Part shown: in pieces, positions 35,721 to 46,679 of the stretch | Layout of the letters: every line of letters starts with the position of its first letter | Numbering within the stretch: position 1 is the stretch's first letter | Source of the DNA: Talaromyces rugulosus | Lineage: Eukaryota > Ascomycota > Eurotiomycetes > Eurotiales > Trichocomaceae | Direction of reading: 5' to 3' | Assembly: GCF_013368755.1 (NCBI RefSeq) | Contig: NC_049563.1 | Span: forward strand, 558,001 to 622,000 | DNA: 64,000 nt | The notes under the pieces: model-generated | Database searches by the model: none | Seen by the model: the letters and a program-made list of their open reading frames with translations, nothing else | What the model was told of the DNA's origin: nothing | Made by a program: the position numbers and the translations under genes

Positions 35721-36531
35721 CCGATCATAAAGCCATGTTAACGGCTGCGATAAATCATAGATTGACTGCCCAAGAGACCAAAGGTCTTTTGGTGCCGCTG
35801 GGTACAAAGATGGTTCGACTCATGGAATAAGAGAGCAGGAGGAGAGATATAAGCCTGGGAAAGTAGCTATTTAGCGACAGAAATAGCGGTGTATACCTCA
35901 TTCCCGGAGAGAGACCATATACGTGTTGCAGTGGCTGGTCATTATCAAAATTGTGGACTGGCAGACAATTGCCTATTTCGGAAAGTCGGAAGATATCCGG
36001 CCCAAAGAGGACTAACGCGGTCGACTCAGCAAGACTTTTGTTTGCCGGGTCTCCGGATGCTGTGATCCTGGAGTCTTTTTTTTATTATTATATTTTCTTT
36101 TCATGCCGGGATAATGTCATATTAAAATACCTATTTTTGAGCTATCTGATGTGCTGCTGTGATATGTACGATCTACCTAGGCGGTTCTAAAATAATCAGA
36201 GTAGCCCCGCAGAGGGTTTTCCCCTCACCATGTACGAGATCTCTATTGCGAGTCCAGAATGAATAAAGAATTTGGGGGAGAAAATGCAACAACAATAATA
36301 ATAATAACGATAATAATAAATAACTTAAAAAGGCTAGACTGTTCAATTTTCTTCTCGACTGCCAAATCCGGGCAGTCACCATCGCCACCCCGCAGTTTGT
36401 TTTGCCGCCGTTTGTCAGCATCCAGCGAAACCGGCTCGTCGGAGCAAATCTTCCTCCTTCACTTCTTCCAGCCGACTTCACAGATATTTCGTGAAACACC
36501 AACACTGCATCCGCTATTCTAACGGTTAAGG
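35721..36531. other. intergenic with AAT microsatellite, NBP35 promoter
   Basis: No gene. An (AAT)n-like imperfect run is at about 36290-36322. The last 200 bp are the NBP35 promoter side. Confidence 0.5.
36290..36322. repeat. imperfect AAT/ATA trinucleotide microsatellite
   Basis: Repeated AATAAT units with single interruptions (ACG, AAA), about 220 bp upstream of NBP35. Confidence 0.7.
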
Positions 36532-37635
36532 ATGGCTCCTGCGCTGATGGACCCTGCAGAGTATCCTGCGCCATCGACCAAAGCCCAGTCGAACCTTGTT
36601 GCTCCCGAGCCTGGTACGTACGCCCTTCTTCCGTGCGCTCAAACACAAACAGACAGATAGATAGACTAACGCATGATGATCTATCCAGAACACTGCCCCG
36701 GCCCCGAATCCGAACAAGCCGGTCAAGGCGACGCCTGCAATGGATGCCCGAACCAGTCGATTTGCGCCTCTGCGCCCAAGGGCCCTGACCCGGATATCCC
36801 GCTCATCACAGCACGTTTGTCGCAGATCAAACACAAGATCCTAGTTCTGTCCGGCAAGGGCGGGGTGGGGAAGTCCACCTTTTCGACCCTGCTGGCCCAT
36901 GGCTTTGCGTCGAATCCCGAATCCACCGTCTTCGTATGCGACACCGACATCTGCGGCCCGTCGATCCCGAAGATGATGGGCGTCGAAGACGAGTCCATCC
37001 ATGTGAGCAACGCAGGCTGGAGCCCCGTGTGGGTGACGGACAATTTGGGGGCGATGAGCATTCAGTTTATGCTCCCGAACCGAGACGATGCCATCATCTG
37101 GCGAGGTCCCAAGAAGAACGGGCTGATCAAACAGTTTTTGAAGGATGTCGAATGGGGCGAAGCCGACTATCTCATCGTGGACACACCCCCGGGCACCTCC
37201 GATGAGCACCTGTCTGTCAACTCTCTCCTCCAAGAGGCTAAAGTCGACGGTGCCGTTCTCGTGACCACACCGCAGGAAATGTCGTTGTTGGATGTCCGAA
37301 AGGAGATTGACTTTTGCCGCAAAGCTGGCATTCGCATTCTTGGCCTAGTCGAGAACATGTCTGGATTTGTGTGCAACTCGTGCAAGACGACCTCGTACAT
37401 TTTCCGCCCAACGACGGGCGGCGGCCAGCGACTGGCGAAGAAAATGAACATTCCATTCCTTGGTGCTGTGCCGCTGGATCCTCGCGTGGGCATGGCCTGC
37501 GACTTTGGCGAGAGCTTTGTCGATAGCTACCCCGATAGCCCGGCCTCGACAGCTATCCGGGCTGTTGTGCGTGCTGTGAGCGAGCAGGTTGGAGAGGACC
37601 CTGAGAAAGTCCTCCCGGATAGTCTCTTTTCCTAG
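36532..37635 (+). CDS. NBP35: cytosolic Fe-S cluster assembly factor Nbp35
   Basis: P-loop scaffold ATPase that, with Cfd1, assembles 4Fe-4S clusters for cytosolic and nuclear proteins (known). Exons 36532-36613 and 36689-37635 encode 342 residues. The N-terminal Cys motif that separates Nbp35 from Cfd1 is visible: E-H-C-P-G-P-E-S plus [10 protein letters not shown]. The Mrp/NBP35 deviant Walker A G-K-G-G-V-G-K-S follows. [10 protein letters not shown], the switch D-T-P-P-G-T-S-D-E and the bridging C-N-S-C of the cluster site near residue 250 are all intact. The 75-bp intron interrupts the Glu codon before H-C-P-G. Length is normal. Confidence 0.95.
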
Positions 37636-38615
37636 CTAGTCTCTTTTTCCCTCTCTTTTCTCATGATATCTACGACAGCGGTTCGCATTTGGATTGGCGG
37701 TTTTTGCCCGGTGTTTTGGGGTTGCATATTGAATATCTGCATGACTTACTTCGAATATAGAGTTCTTCCTTGTTCCGACTTTACGCGTATCATCATTCTT
37801 TGTGACACGAGTAGTGAATTGAATTGTTGAATTATTTGACTATGACACAGACTGTAGACAGTTCTTGTCTGAGGCCGCAATCCTGGTGGCTGTGTAGTAT
37901 ATGTAAAATGACATCTGTCGACGTCAAGCCCATACGTAAGCCATTCCGTGGCTTGATCAATACAAAACGACCGACTCTGCAGCAATATGCCCTGTCCTTG
38001 TAGAGCAGCCTGTTATAGTCTCTGGAGTTGTCGCAGGTGAGTTTCAGCACTCGCGGGTGTGGCGAGGATTGGTCAGGCCCGCGTTTCAGGACCGCCACGC
38101 CACATCCAGGTCTTTCCCCCTTTCAGAACCGACCACAACAATAGTCATTATTGTCTTGTTATCCAAGGACTGGGCAAAAGGCCACGCAATACCGCTGGCG
38201 ATGGCTGCCAATAGAGGGCCATCCTCGCTGGCGACGAGCCTGAGTCCCCTGATCCCTGATCAGGATGCGACAACAACTACCGAACTTCAAACGGGCTATG
38301 GATGCCTCACCGATTGGCCTAACCAGGATCTCTCTTGTCTGATAAAATCTGGCGGCCCGTTAATTCTTTCGGTATATATAATTAGTGCCTGGACTGCTCT
38401 TTTTTTCTTTCTTTGACTGCTCGGCTGTGTCGCGCTTTGTCGGAGTCCTTGTTCATAGGCCTACCTCGCTGTCAACGTACGCCATTCAGTCTATTTACAG
38501 GACAAGGTCCACGTTTCATCGTCTTAACTATTTTGGGCAACATAAGTCATATATCCCGCCGATTTCCTGCCTCGTCACTCGCTCTTCCTGACAGCAAGCC
38601 TGTCATAACACCACG
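37636..38615. other. intergenic, promoter of the aspartic protease gene
   Basis: 980 bp without a gene. A TATATATA box lies at 38373-38380, about 240 bp upstream of the protease ATG; a CT-rich stretch follows it. Confidence 0.5.
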
Positions 38616-40038
38616 ATGGCGTTTCTAATCTACATCTTCTTCTTTTTGACTACACTCGCTCTGGCAGCGCCTACAACTTCTCGATTGAAAAGCAGGTCCT
38701 TTCAAGTGGATCGAGTCCAGCGTAATGGCTATGTAGCCCATGGCCCCGCGGCTCTGAGCAAGGCATACCGCAAGTTCAATATTTCTTCTACGACAACAGC
38801 GACAACGGCTTCAACGAACTCTGGTTTCCAGGCGCTGAATTTTAAGCCCATCAATCATCGTTATCGTAATAAACATAATGCCGCTGTGGGCACAAACTCG
38901 ACTTCTGCTGGTCAGAATGGAACGGTGGCTACGACTTCTGTTGACGGGGACGTAGAGTTTGTGTCGCCTGTGAGCATTGGTGGGCAGACGATCATGATGG
39001 ATTTTGACACGGGGTCTTCGGATTTGTACGTGTTCTCATGAAATATTTGTTTTCATTTTTCATCTGCTAACTTATGTCTAGGTGGGTTTTCAGCTCAGAA
39101 CTGTCGGCTGCGGATCAAAAGAGTCATACAGTATTTGACACCCAGAAATCGAGCACATTCAAAAAGATGCAAGGTGCGACATTCAAAATCTCGTACGGAG
39201 ACGGATCCTCTGCATCTGGCAACGTCGGCACCGACGTCGTCAACATCGGTGGCGCCAGCGTGCAGACGCAGGCCGTCGAGCTCGCGACACAAGTGTCTGG
39301 TTCATTCTTAGCCGAAACGGCTTCCAACGGGCTCGTCGGGCTTGCGTTCTCTAACCTCAACACGGTTTCACCGACCCAGCAAAAGACTTTCTTTGACAAC
39401 ATCGCCAGCCAGCTGGACGAGCCGGTCATGACCGTCTCTCTCAAATCAGACAGCAGCAAGGGAGCCTATGAGTTTGGCACCATCGACTCGACCAAGTACA
39501 CGGGCAAGATTGCGAATATCTCTGTGGATCCTACCAACGGGTTCTGGCAGTTTACTTCTGCCTCGTTCAAGGTTGGCGACAACGGTGACACGAAGCAGAT
39601 GACCACCACGACCGTCGCCATCGCCGACACGGGCACGTCTCTAATGCTGGTGAGCCCCGAGGCAGCTCAGGGATATTATGAGCAGGTCGAAGGGTCGGTG
39701 AATTCTGAGGAGGTCGGCGGATACATGTTTCCTTGCAACGCGCAGCTGCCGACGTTCACGGTTGCAGTGGGCAAGAGCACGGCAACTATTCCGTCGAATG
39801 TGGTCAGTTTTGCGCAGGTTGGGACGGACATGAGTGGCACAGAGTGTGAGTTTTACCTTTACATTTTCTTTCTTTCTTTCTTCTGGCGCTTGATACTAAT
39901 TCTTATACAGATTGCTACGGCGGTATCCAATCAAGCGAGGATTCCAAGTTCATGATCTTTGGAGATGTGTTTTTAAAGACCATGTTTGTGATATTTGACC
40001 AAAGAGGCCCATCGCTCGGTCTGGCTACTTCTGCGTAA
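38616..40038 (+). CDS. secreted pepsin-like aspartic protease (aspergillopepsin/penicillopepsin type)
   Basis: Exons 38616-39025, 39082-39845 and 39911-40038 encode 433 residues. A signal peptide (about residues 1-19) and a basic propeptide precede the mature enzyme. Both catalytic aspartates are present: D-F-D-T-G-S-S-D-L-W-V and A-D-T-G-T-S-L-M. The flap Y-G-D-G-S-S-A-S-G and the C-terminal I-F-G-D-V-F-L-K are intact. Intron 1 falls inside the D-T-G-S-S-D-L codon run and restores L-W-V only when spliced. The two cysteines near the end (P-C-N-A-Q and Y-C-Y-G-G) would form the usual C-terminal disulfide. Probably an extracellular acid protease for protein nutrition; the exact class is not resolved. 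Confidence 0.9.
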
Positions 40039-40653
40039 GGAATAGCAATGCAATATTTGCAAGTTGGACGTGTTTATATCGACTGAGTATATACTACGAA
40101 GTTGGCTTACTATCATAAACAATCCCTAGCCTAGCAGAATAAAATCCATAAATCAGGCTTTTCGCTGCTGACTTCATCTAGTATAATGAAACCTGTAGAG
40201 TAAGAGTAATTAAGAACAAGCTTATTGTGAAGACTGGTATCTATATACATGTTGTTAACTGAAGTATAAGCTGACGCTGACTGGCTGACTCATCCCGGTG
40301 GGTCTCCAAGCCTAAGAAATGAAAGTCGCGTTCAAAAAGGGGTATTCAGGAAATTTGCTCGTCATCCTCCATAAACGAAACGATTGAGTCAGCGTGTTTT
40401 TTCTGCCTTTGTTGTTTGCTCAGTGAGGGAGCTGACCTCACCTCAGTCGCCCACAGTGATACTACTGAGGGCCCTCACGTCAGCGGGCACGCTGCAGCGG
40501 CGGGCCGCAGAAGCAACCCCGCGCCTCTCGCAAATTCAAATTCTACTTCAAATTCCACCGGCACCCCTCCGTCTTCGTCCACGAAACAACATCCTCCAGC
40601 CTCGACTGCTTCCCCCACGGCATCGTCCTGCGAGCTTCAGGCCTTTCAGAACC
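40039..40653. other. promoter/5' UTR of the ARC1-like gene
   Basis: About 615 bp. The frame of the next gene stays open upstream to 40384 but the first in-frame codon there is TTG, so this is treated as 5' UTR. A leader with a mitochondrial-like Arg-rich N-terminus is possible only if a non-ATG start is used. Confidence 0.5.
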
Positions 40654-42009
40654 ATGGCCACCGCTTCCGCCCCCGAAAGCTCGCTGCTTTCCCTGCTGTA
40701 CCGCTCGTACCCCACGGTCATTTCGCCTGACGCCACCGAGCTTGACCTGGCCCACGCGACGCCCAAGATCTTCTCGCAAAACTCCTACACCGAAGCCGAA
40801 CAGGCCGATGCGAAACAATGGCTCGAAGCAGTGCGTGGGCTGACGGCTGGGCTGGCCAAGGACGACAAGCAAGTCGTCGACACTATTCTGGGCACCTTCA
40901 ACACCCATCTCTCGACGCGGACGACTTTTCTCGGCGCGAAGCCGTCGGTTGCTGATATCGCTGCCTACGCTGTGATCGGCCCGCTCGTGGAGAAATGGAC
41001 CCCCGAGGAGCGCACTGGAGAAAAAGGTTATCACTACATCGTGCGCCATATCGACTTTGTGCAGAATGGATCTGTGTTTGGCCTGCGGATTCCAGACGAG
41101 GAAAAAATCTCGATTGACTTGGACGATGTCCGCTTTGTGCCAAAGCCCGCAGACCCCAAGGAAGAAAAGGAACGCAAGAAGAAGGAAAAGGCCGAGGCCA
41201 TAGCGGCTGGCCAGGAGAAGACCATGGTCGTCGGGCAGACCAAGGGCAACAAGGTGAACGACCCCGTTCACGAAGCGCCTACCACCACCACAGAGGAAGC
41301 GCCCGCTGCTTCAAAGAAAGATAAGCAGAAGAAGGAGAAGAAGGAAAAGAAAGAGAAAGCCCCCAAACCGCCTCCAGCACCGGCCGCTCCCCCCTCACCG
41401 TCTCTGATCGATCTCCGTGTCGGCCACATCCTGCGCGCCATCAACCACCCGAACGCGGACTCTCTATTTGTTTCGACCATCGACTGCGGTGACGCCCTCG
41501 GTAGCGATAACACCTCTGTCGACGAGGCTACTGGCAAGACTGTCCGAACCGTTTGCTCGGGCTTGAACGGTCTGGTGCCGCTGGAGGAGATGCAGAACCG
41601 CAAGGTGGTCGTGGTTTGCAACCTGAAGCCCGTCACGATGCGCGGCATCAAGTCTGCTGCCATGGTTCTCGCAGCATCGCCCAAGGTCGCTGAGGGCGAA
41701 GACTCACACGGTGGTCCGGTCGAGCTGGCCACCCCACCAGCTGATGCCGCCGCGGGCGAGCGCGTGTTCTTCGAGGGCTGGAGCAGCGGCGAGCCCGAGA
41801 AACAGCTCAACCCGAAGAAAAAGGTGTGGGAGACATTCCAGCCAGGATTCACCACGACCGACAGCCTGGAAGTGGCGTTTGAAAGCGCGCAGATCCCCGT
41901 TCTCCAGGGCGCAGAGGCCACTGCAGCAGCGCCAGCGGTGGGCAAGCTGGTCACTCAGGCCGGGGGAGTTTGCACGGTGAAGAGCCTCAAGGGAGCTGCT
42001 GTTCGATGA
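40654..42009 (+). CDS. Arc1/AIMP1-like tRNA-binding cofactor of aminoacyl-tRNA synthetases
   Basis: Single-exon gene of 451 residues. An N-terminal GST-C-like helical domain (about residues 1-125) is as in yeast Arc1, which docks MetRS and GluRS. It is followed by a long Lys/Glu-rich, then Pro-rich linker (residues 170-250). The C-terminal EMAPII/OB-fold tRNA-binding domain shows L-I-D-L-R-V-G-H-I, H-P-N-A-D-S-L-F-V, V-C-N-L-K-P-V-T-M-R-G-I-K-S-A-A-M-V-L-A-A-S. The last segment, which includes the 'MRGIxSxAM' signature, is strongly diagnostic. It delivers tRNA to synthetases in the cytosol (known for yeast). Confidence 0.87.
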   Translation: MATASAPESSLLSLLYRSYPTVISPDATELDLAHATPKIFSQNSYTEAEQADAKQWLEAVRGLTAGLAKDDKQVVDTILGTFNTHLSTRTTFLGAKPSVADIAAYAVIGPLVEKWTPEERTGEKGYHYIVRHIDFVQNGSVFGLRIPDEEKISIDLDDVRFVPKPADPKEEKERKKKEKAEAIAAGQEKTMVVGQTKGNKVNDPVHEAPTTTTEEAPAASKKDKQKKEKKEKKEKAPKPPPAPAAPPSPSLIDLRVGHILRAINHPNADSLFVSTIDCGDALGSDNTSVDEATGKTVRTVCSGLNGLVPLEEMQNRKVVVVCNLKPVTMRGIKSAAMVLAASPKVAEGEDSHGGPVELATPPADAAAGERVFFEGWSSGEPEKQLNPKKKVWETFQPGFTTTDSLEVAFESAQIPVLQGAEATAAAPAVGKLVTQAGGVCTVKSLKGAAVR

Positions 42010-42801
42010 TTAGTCTCTCTTTTGCATAGCGATATCCCGTACGTCTTCGTACCAATGGTTAAAAGTTGACTTTATTTTGTCTATTGTAGTGTAGGGTACT
42101 ATCTTGATTGTCACATGTAGGAAGTAGGTGAAGATAAAACATGAAACACACTAGGCTAGTCTTAGTGCAGAAAGTGACAGCACCACAGGGACCAACTACA
42201 GGGTGCGGTTTTGGCAATAGGCCATTGGCAGAGTTCATATTACTATTAAAACCACATGAACTGCTATATCAGCTAATCAATTAAATCTCCGTGCTCTGTA
42301 CATCTACTTTATTCAATACTTGGAATAGCAGGATTCCCCGATGACGTGCGCCGTGGCTCCCGTGCATATACGTCCATACGCTGGCGCTAGGCCCAGTGTG
42401 GCCTAGTGGATGATCGCAATTCATTCCGCGGGCCTTCGAGACTCCAACAGTCTGACTACTCCCCTGGCCACGCAGCATCTTCTTCGTATTCATGCTTCGC
42501 CTCTGCCTCCTGTCGCCTGCATTATATTCCCTGTCCACTCCATTCATCCCCTCTGCCAACTCCGCTCCCACTGGGCGATCGCCGCGCGCGATCTGCGCCC
42601 CGACCCTTTTCTCCTGTCGTACCGGTTTGTTAGCGTCTCCGTGCGTGAATCCAGAGTCCACAGTCCTCCTCCACACTGTCGGAAAGTCTGAAACGCCAGA
42701 TCTCTTTCTGCTTTCTCTCACAAACGCCATCTGATCGGATCGCATTGCTTCACCCCAGCCTGCGTGTGAAGGGGCCGACTTATGTGGCCAGCGCTGGAGC
42801 A
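42010..42801. other. intergenic, 3' of the ARC1-like gene and 5' of the ANP1-family gene
   Basis: 792 bp. The right half is a C/T-rich promoter/leader. ORFs antisense to the leader were ignored. Confidence 0.5.
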
Positions 42802-44762
42802 ATGAACAGGCACTACGCCTATCCCAATGGCTACAGTGCCTACCCTCGAGGCGGAGGTGGGACTTTCTCTATATCGCCTCACAAGTATGCTCAATTATTT
42901 CCTTTTGCCAAGAACATGTCAATAACAGTTATTTTTTTTTTCTCTTTCAGATTCCAGCCTCGCTCACAACCGGCCCTTCGACGGAGACGACAACTCTTGG
43001 TGAAACTACTCGTTGTCGGGGGCATCTCGCTCTTTATCCTGTTCCTCATCATTCCCTCATGGCGACCGTTCCTTATCCCGACAATTTCCCTCGGGCTTTT
43101 CACCTCGTCCAGTGACGACCTTTCGCTCGAGACCGTTCGCTACTATGACCTGTCCGAAACCCAGGGCACCGAAATGGGCTGGCACCGCGAGGAGCGCGTG
43201 CTCCTGTGCACCCCCCTGCGCGACGCCCAGTCCCATCTACCCATGTTCTTTTCGCATCTGCGCAATCTCACCTATCCGCATCATTTGATCGACCTGGCCT
43301 TTTTGGTTTCGGATTCCAAGGACGACACGCTCAACCTACTTTCCGAAATGCTCACCGAGCTGCAGGGCGACTCGGATCCGAAAATGCCATACGGCGAAAT
43401 CTCCGTCATCGAGAAGGATTTTGGGCAGAAAGTCAAGCAGGACGTGGAGAGTCGCCACGGCTTTGCGGCACAGGCCGGCCGCCGGAAACTCATGGCCCAG
43501 GCGCGGAATTGGCTTCTCAGCGCGACGCTGCGACCAACGCATAGCTGGGTTTATTGGCGAGATGCCGATGTTCAGACGGCGCCTTTTACGATTTTGGAGG
43601 ATTTGATGCGGCACGACAAGGACGTGATTGTTCCAAGTGGGTGGAATCCATACCCAGGATATTTTTTTTTAGACTAAATACTAATATTTGATTGTTAGAT
43701 GTTTGGCGGCCGCTTCCCGATTGGCTTGGGGGCGAACAACCCTATGACCTGAACTCGTGGCAAGAATCAGACACTGCACTGGCCCTTGCAGACACCCTGG
43801 ACGAAGACGCAGTCATTGTGGAAGGCTATGCGGAATACGCAACCTGGCGGCCACATTTAGCATACTTGCGTGACCCATACGGGGACGCAGATACGGAAAT
43901 GGAAATCGACGGCGTTGGAGGAGTCAGTATCCTGTCCAAGGCCAAGGTGTTTCGCTCCGGAGTCCATTTCCCCGCGTTCAGCTTTGAAAAGCACGCAGAA
44001 ACCGAAGGATTCGGAAAGGTAAGACCATCGATTTACTGAAGTTACTACATTTACTAAAATTGATGATAGATGGCGAGACGCATGGATTACTCGGTTGTCG
44101 GTCTTCCGCACTACACCATCTGGCATTTGTACGAGCCGAGCGTTGACGATATCCGTCACATGGAAGAGATGGAGCTGGAAAAGAAACAGCGCGAACAGGA
44201 AGAAAAGGAAGAAGAAGCGCGCCAGCAACTCATCAAAGATACCTTTAACAACCCGGAAGAGCAATGGGCAAAGGACGGCGCCGTTGTGAAGAAGATGGAT
44301 GAGACGGAAGAGGCAAGGGAAAGGGAAATTCAGCGCGCCAAGGACAAGGAAAACGGAATTGAGCGTGACCTAGAAGAGGAGAGCCGGATCGAAAAGGAGA
44401 AGGAAAGGAAACTGGCAGTCGAAAGGGAGAAGAAGAGGGCAGAGGAAAAGGAGAAGTTGAAGGAAGAAGAAAAGGAGAGAGAAAAGAAAGAAAAGGAGAG
44501 AGAAAAGAAAGAAAAGGAGAGGGAAAAGAAAGAAAAGGAAAAGAGAAAAAAGATGAGCGAGAACAACAACAAGAAACCTGAAAAGAAAAACACCAACGAG
44601 AGAGCCGTGCAACGACCACAACGACAAAAGGGCGCCGACGAAGGCCCTGCTGCGAAGGCGGAGAAAGAGGAGATCAAGAAAGAAGAGATCAAGAAAGAAG
44701 AGATCAAGAAAGAAGAGGTCAAGAAAAAGACGACGCCTCAAGCCGAGTTTGAAATGGACTAG
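42802..44762 (+). CDS. Anp1/Mnn9/Van1-family Golgi alpha-1,6-mannosyltransferase subunit
   Basis: Exons 42802-42884, 42951-43636, 43699-44018 and 44070-44762 encode 593 residues. A short cytosolic tail is followed by one hydrophobic anchor (L-L-V-K-L-L-V-V-G-G-I-S-L-F-I-L-F-L-I-I), giving type II topology. The Anp1 catalytic domain shows E-E-R-V-L-L-C-T-P-L-R-D-A, F-L-V-S-D-S-K-D-D-T and W-V-Y-W-R-D-A-D-V. It also shows N-V-W-R-P-L-P-D-W and G-L-P-H-Y-T-I-W-H. Members form M-Pol complexes extending N-glycan mannan in cis-Golgi (known). After about residue 390 the protein carries a roughly 200-residue highly charged Lys/Glu tail with repeats of K-E-K-E-R-E and I-K-K-E-E, longer than in yeast Anp1. 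The first intron is 66 bp with no in-frame stop, so retention would add 22 residues. Confidence 0.88.
44456..44580 (+). repeat. internal Lys/Glu-rich coding repeat
   Basis: Repeats of GAGAAAAGAAAGAAAAGGA-type units of about 18 bp inside the last exon of the ANP1-family gene, encoding repeated K-E-K-E-R-E-K. A second set (AAGAAAGAAGAGATC, 15 bp, about four units) lies at 44665-44730. Confidence 0.7.
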
Positions 44763-45166
44763 CTCGATTGGACCGTTGCCAACTTTTTGATCTGTTTCTG
44801 TTTAATATTGGATTTATTGGACTTCTGGGCTGGGAGTTATGCGGTGTACCTGGACGTGGCATCGTTCCATGCCTGTTGAATTCATCATTCATGTCTGAAT
44901 GAGCTATTTGATTTTTCGTGTATTAAATTATATATATCGCTGTGACTGCTCCGCGATGACTGACGAGCATCGATGCATAGATCATTGAATTATTGTTTTT
45001 GTTTCTATACTTGAATGTTCTTCAATGTATGTAGTCTTATCGCCCGATAAGAAGTGTACAAGTGGCCCGTGCACAACACGTCCCTCGCGTCCACACGCGA
45101 AATACTGCGACTTTCTTTTTCTTCAGGTTATATCACTTCGTCAATATTCCGAAAAACTTAAAAAAA
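44763..45166. other. intergenic between the ANP1-family gene and DCC1
   Basis: 404 bp, no gene seen. An AT-rich stretch around 44920-44940 may be the 3' end of the upstream transcript. Confidence 0.5.
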
Positions 45167-46561
45167 ATGTCGACCCAAGCAGCGCGAAACATTCGTCTCA
45201 CACACAATTCCCAGCAACGATCATTCCGGCTGCTGGAACTGACGCCGGAAATCGCCGAGCTGCTGTCTTCTGACAATGCACCTGTGTAAAGAGTCCCCTC
45301 CCCATCAATTCCAATTGAGCCCCCCAGAAAAAGAAAAAAAAAGGAACCACGCTCATAATTGAATATACGAATAGCCTCCATCTCAAATCATCCCCGTCAG
45401 ACCCCTCAGCCCAGAATACTGCGTACGTGAACCTGTGCACGCCGGACAAAACATTTCGCATCCGACAAGTGCAGTCATCAAACTCAATACATTTGATTCA
45501 GCCGAGTACGGGCGAGAACAGTCGGGTTGTGCCTTTGAAGCAGCAGAAAGAGAAAGAAAATGACGGGTTGAATGAGGAGTGGGCCGACACTGTATCGACA
45601 GTTGCCAAATCCCAATCGACGCTGGAAGTACACGCTTTGGAAGAAGGCGGTGCGTCGGTCACGCAGATGCTGGCGCAGGGGTTGCGAGTGTATGGTAGTG
45701 AGGATCAGGAGGATGTTGACATGGCAGACTCAAATCGACGAGAGGAAGTGGTGACGCGGGCTGAGAGGGAGGGCGCGAAGAAGAAGGTTATTGCCGACGT
45801 GCCCTTTTCAGAGGCAGAGTGCAATGCCGCCTGGACCGATATCTGTGCTTTTGTGCATGTTGATACAGAAAGCAACAACAACGTTGCAGCTTTCCGGCCG
45901 TCAGCGCGAATGAAAATAGATGCGTGGAAGAGGATCCTACAAGGCTCTGTGCTGCAGAGCATTGATTTGGAGAAACAGTTTCTGGCGAATGACTTGTGGA
46001 AAGCTGTTCTCGGCGACGATGACGATGGCGAAGAAGAAGAGCCGTTTCCTCGACCTTTGTTCGATGCGCTTCTCAATCGACTCGTTGAAAAAACTGGCTC
46101 TCAGCCGCTGGAGCTGAAATGTACGTTTACGCTGTACCAAACATGGTCTTTATGTTGACAAGACTAACCGTATGTTTAGGGTCGAATCTAGACAAGGATG
46201 CTTCTATCAAATGGATTGGCGAGACATATTTAGAAGCTTTCGCCCCGGTAGAGCGCTCTGCAATTGGTCGCTCTGAATTCCTTCGGGCCTGGAAGGACTT
46301 GTTGCCCGAGGCATGGCGTGATGCAGCTTCCTTGGATGTGCTACCGGTAAGCGGTGAAAGAAAAAGTGACATCTGCTTTGATACTAATGCTATTTCTAGG
46401 CAAATTCTTATAAATCTCCCGACCCCGTCTCGATCTGTTTCGTGAAAGAGTCCGAACGACACAAGCTAAAGAAAGCAGGCGAGGGGGCTACAGGAGCCGG
46501 TGCGGCCACAACAAAGAATTCTAGGAATTGGCATGAACGGTTTAGAAGCCAGAGGAAATGA
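45167..46561 (+). CDS. DCC1: sister chromatid cohesion protein Dcc1 (Ctf18-RFC subunit)
   Basis: Subunit of the Ctf18-Dcc1-Ctf8 clamp loader acting in replication-coupled cohesion (known). Exons 45167-45285, 45375-46120, 46180-46346 and 46400-46561 encode 397 residues, near the family norm. The N-terminus shows F-R-L-L-E-L-T-P-E-I as in human DSCC1. Next comes Y-V-N-L-C-T-P-D-K-T-F-R-I-R-Q-V-Q-S-S-N-S and a repeated winged-helix-like C-terminal region. The last part reads K-W-I-G-E-T-Y-L, then F-L-R-A-W-K-D-L-L-P-E. It ends in a short basic tail. The unusual first donor (GT|GTAAAG) was chosen because it keeps frame across an 89-bp intron. Confidence 0.8.
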
Positions 46562-46679
46562 TACGAATCTTGATTCGGGGATATCGATGCTTATACTACT
46601 CAGAATACGACGACCATCTTGGCCCCGTAGCTAAGACTGAATGGTGAATGAACAGCAAAAGACAGGAAAAAAGAGAACC
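46562..46679. other. short convergent spacer
   Basis: 118 bp between the DCC1 and LYC1-like stop codons; their 3' UTRs must overlap. Confidence 0.5.

Noticed and set aside
40543..41954. Two long frames antisense to the ARC1-like gene
   Set aside because: Low-complexity Ser/Phe-rich complements of Lys/Glu/Ala codons; the sense protein is clearly conserved.
44245..44741. Hydrophobic Phe/Leu/Ser-rich frames antisense to the ANP1-family tail, looking like membrane proteins
   Set aside because: They are the complement of AAG/GAG/GAA repeats, so the hydrophobicity is an artefact.
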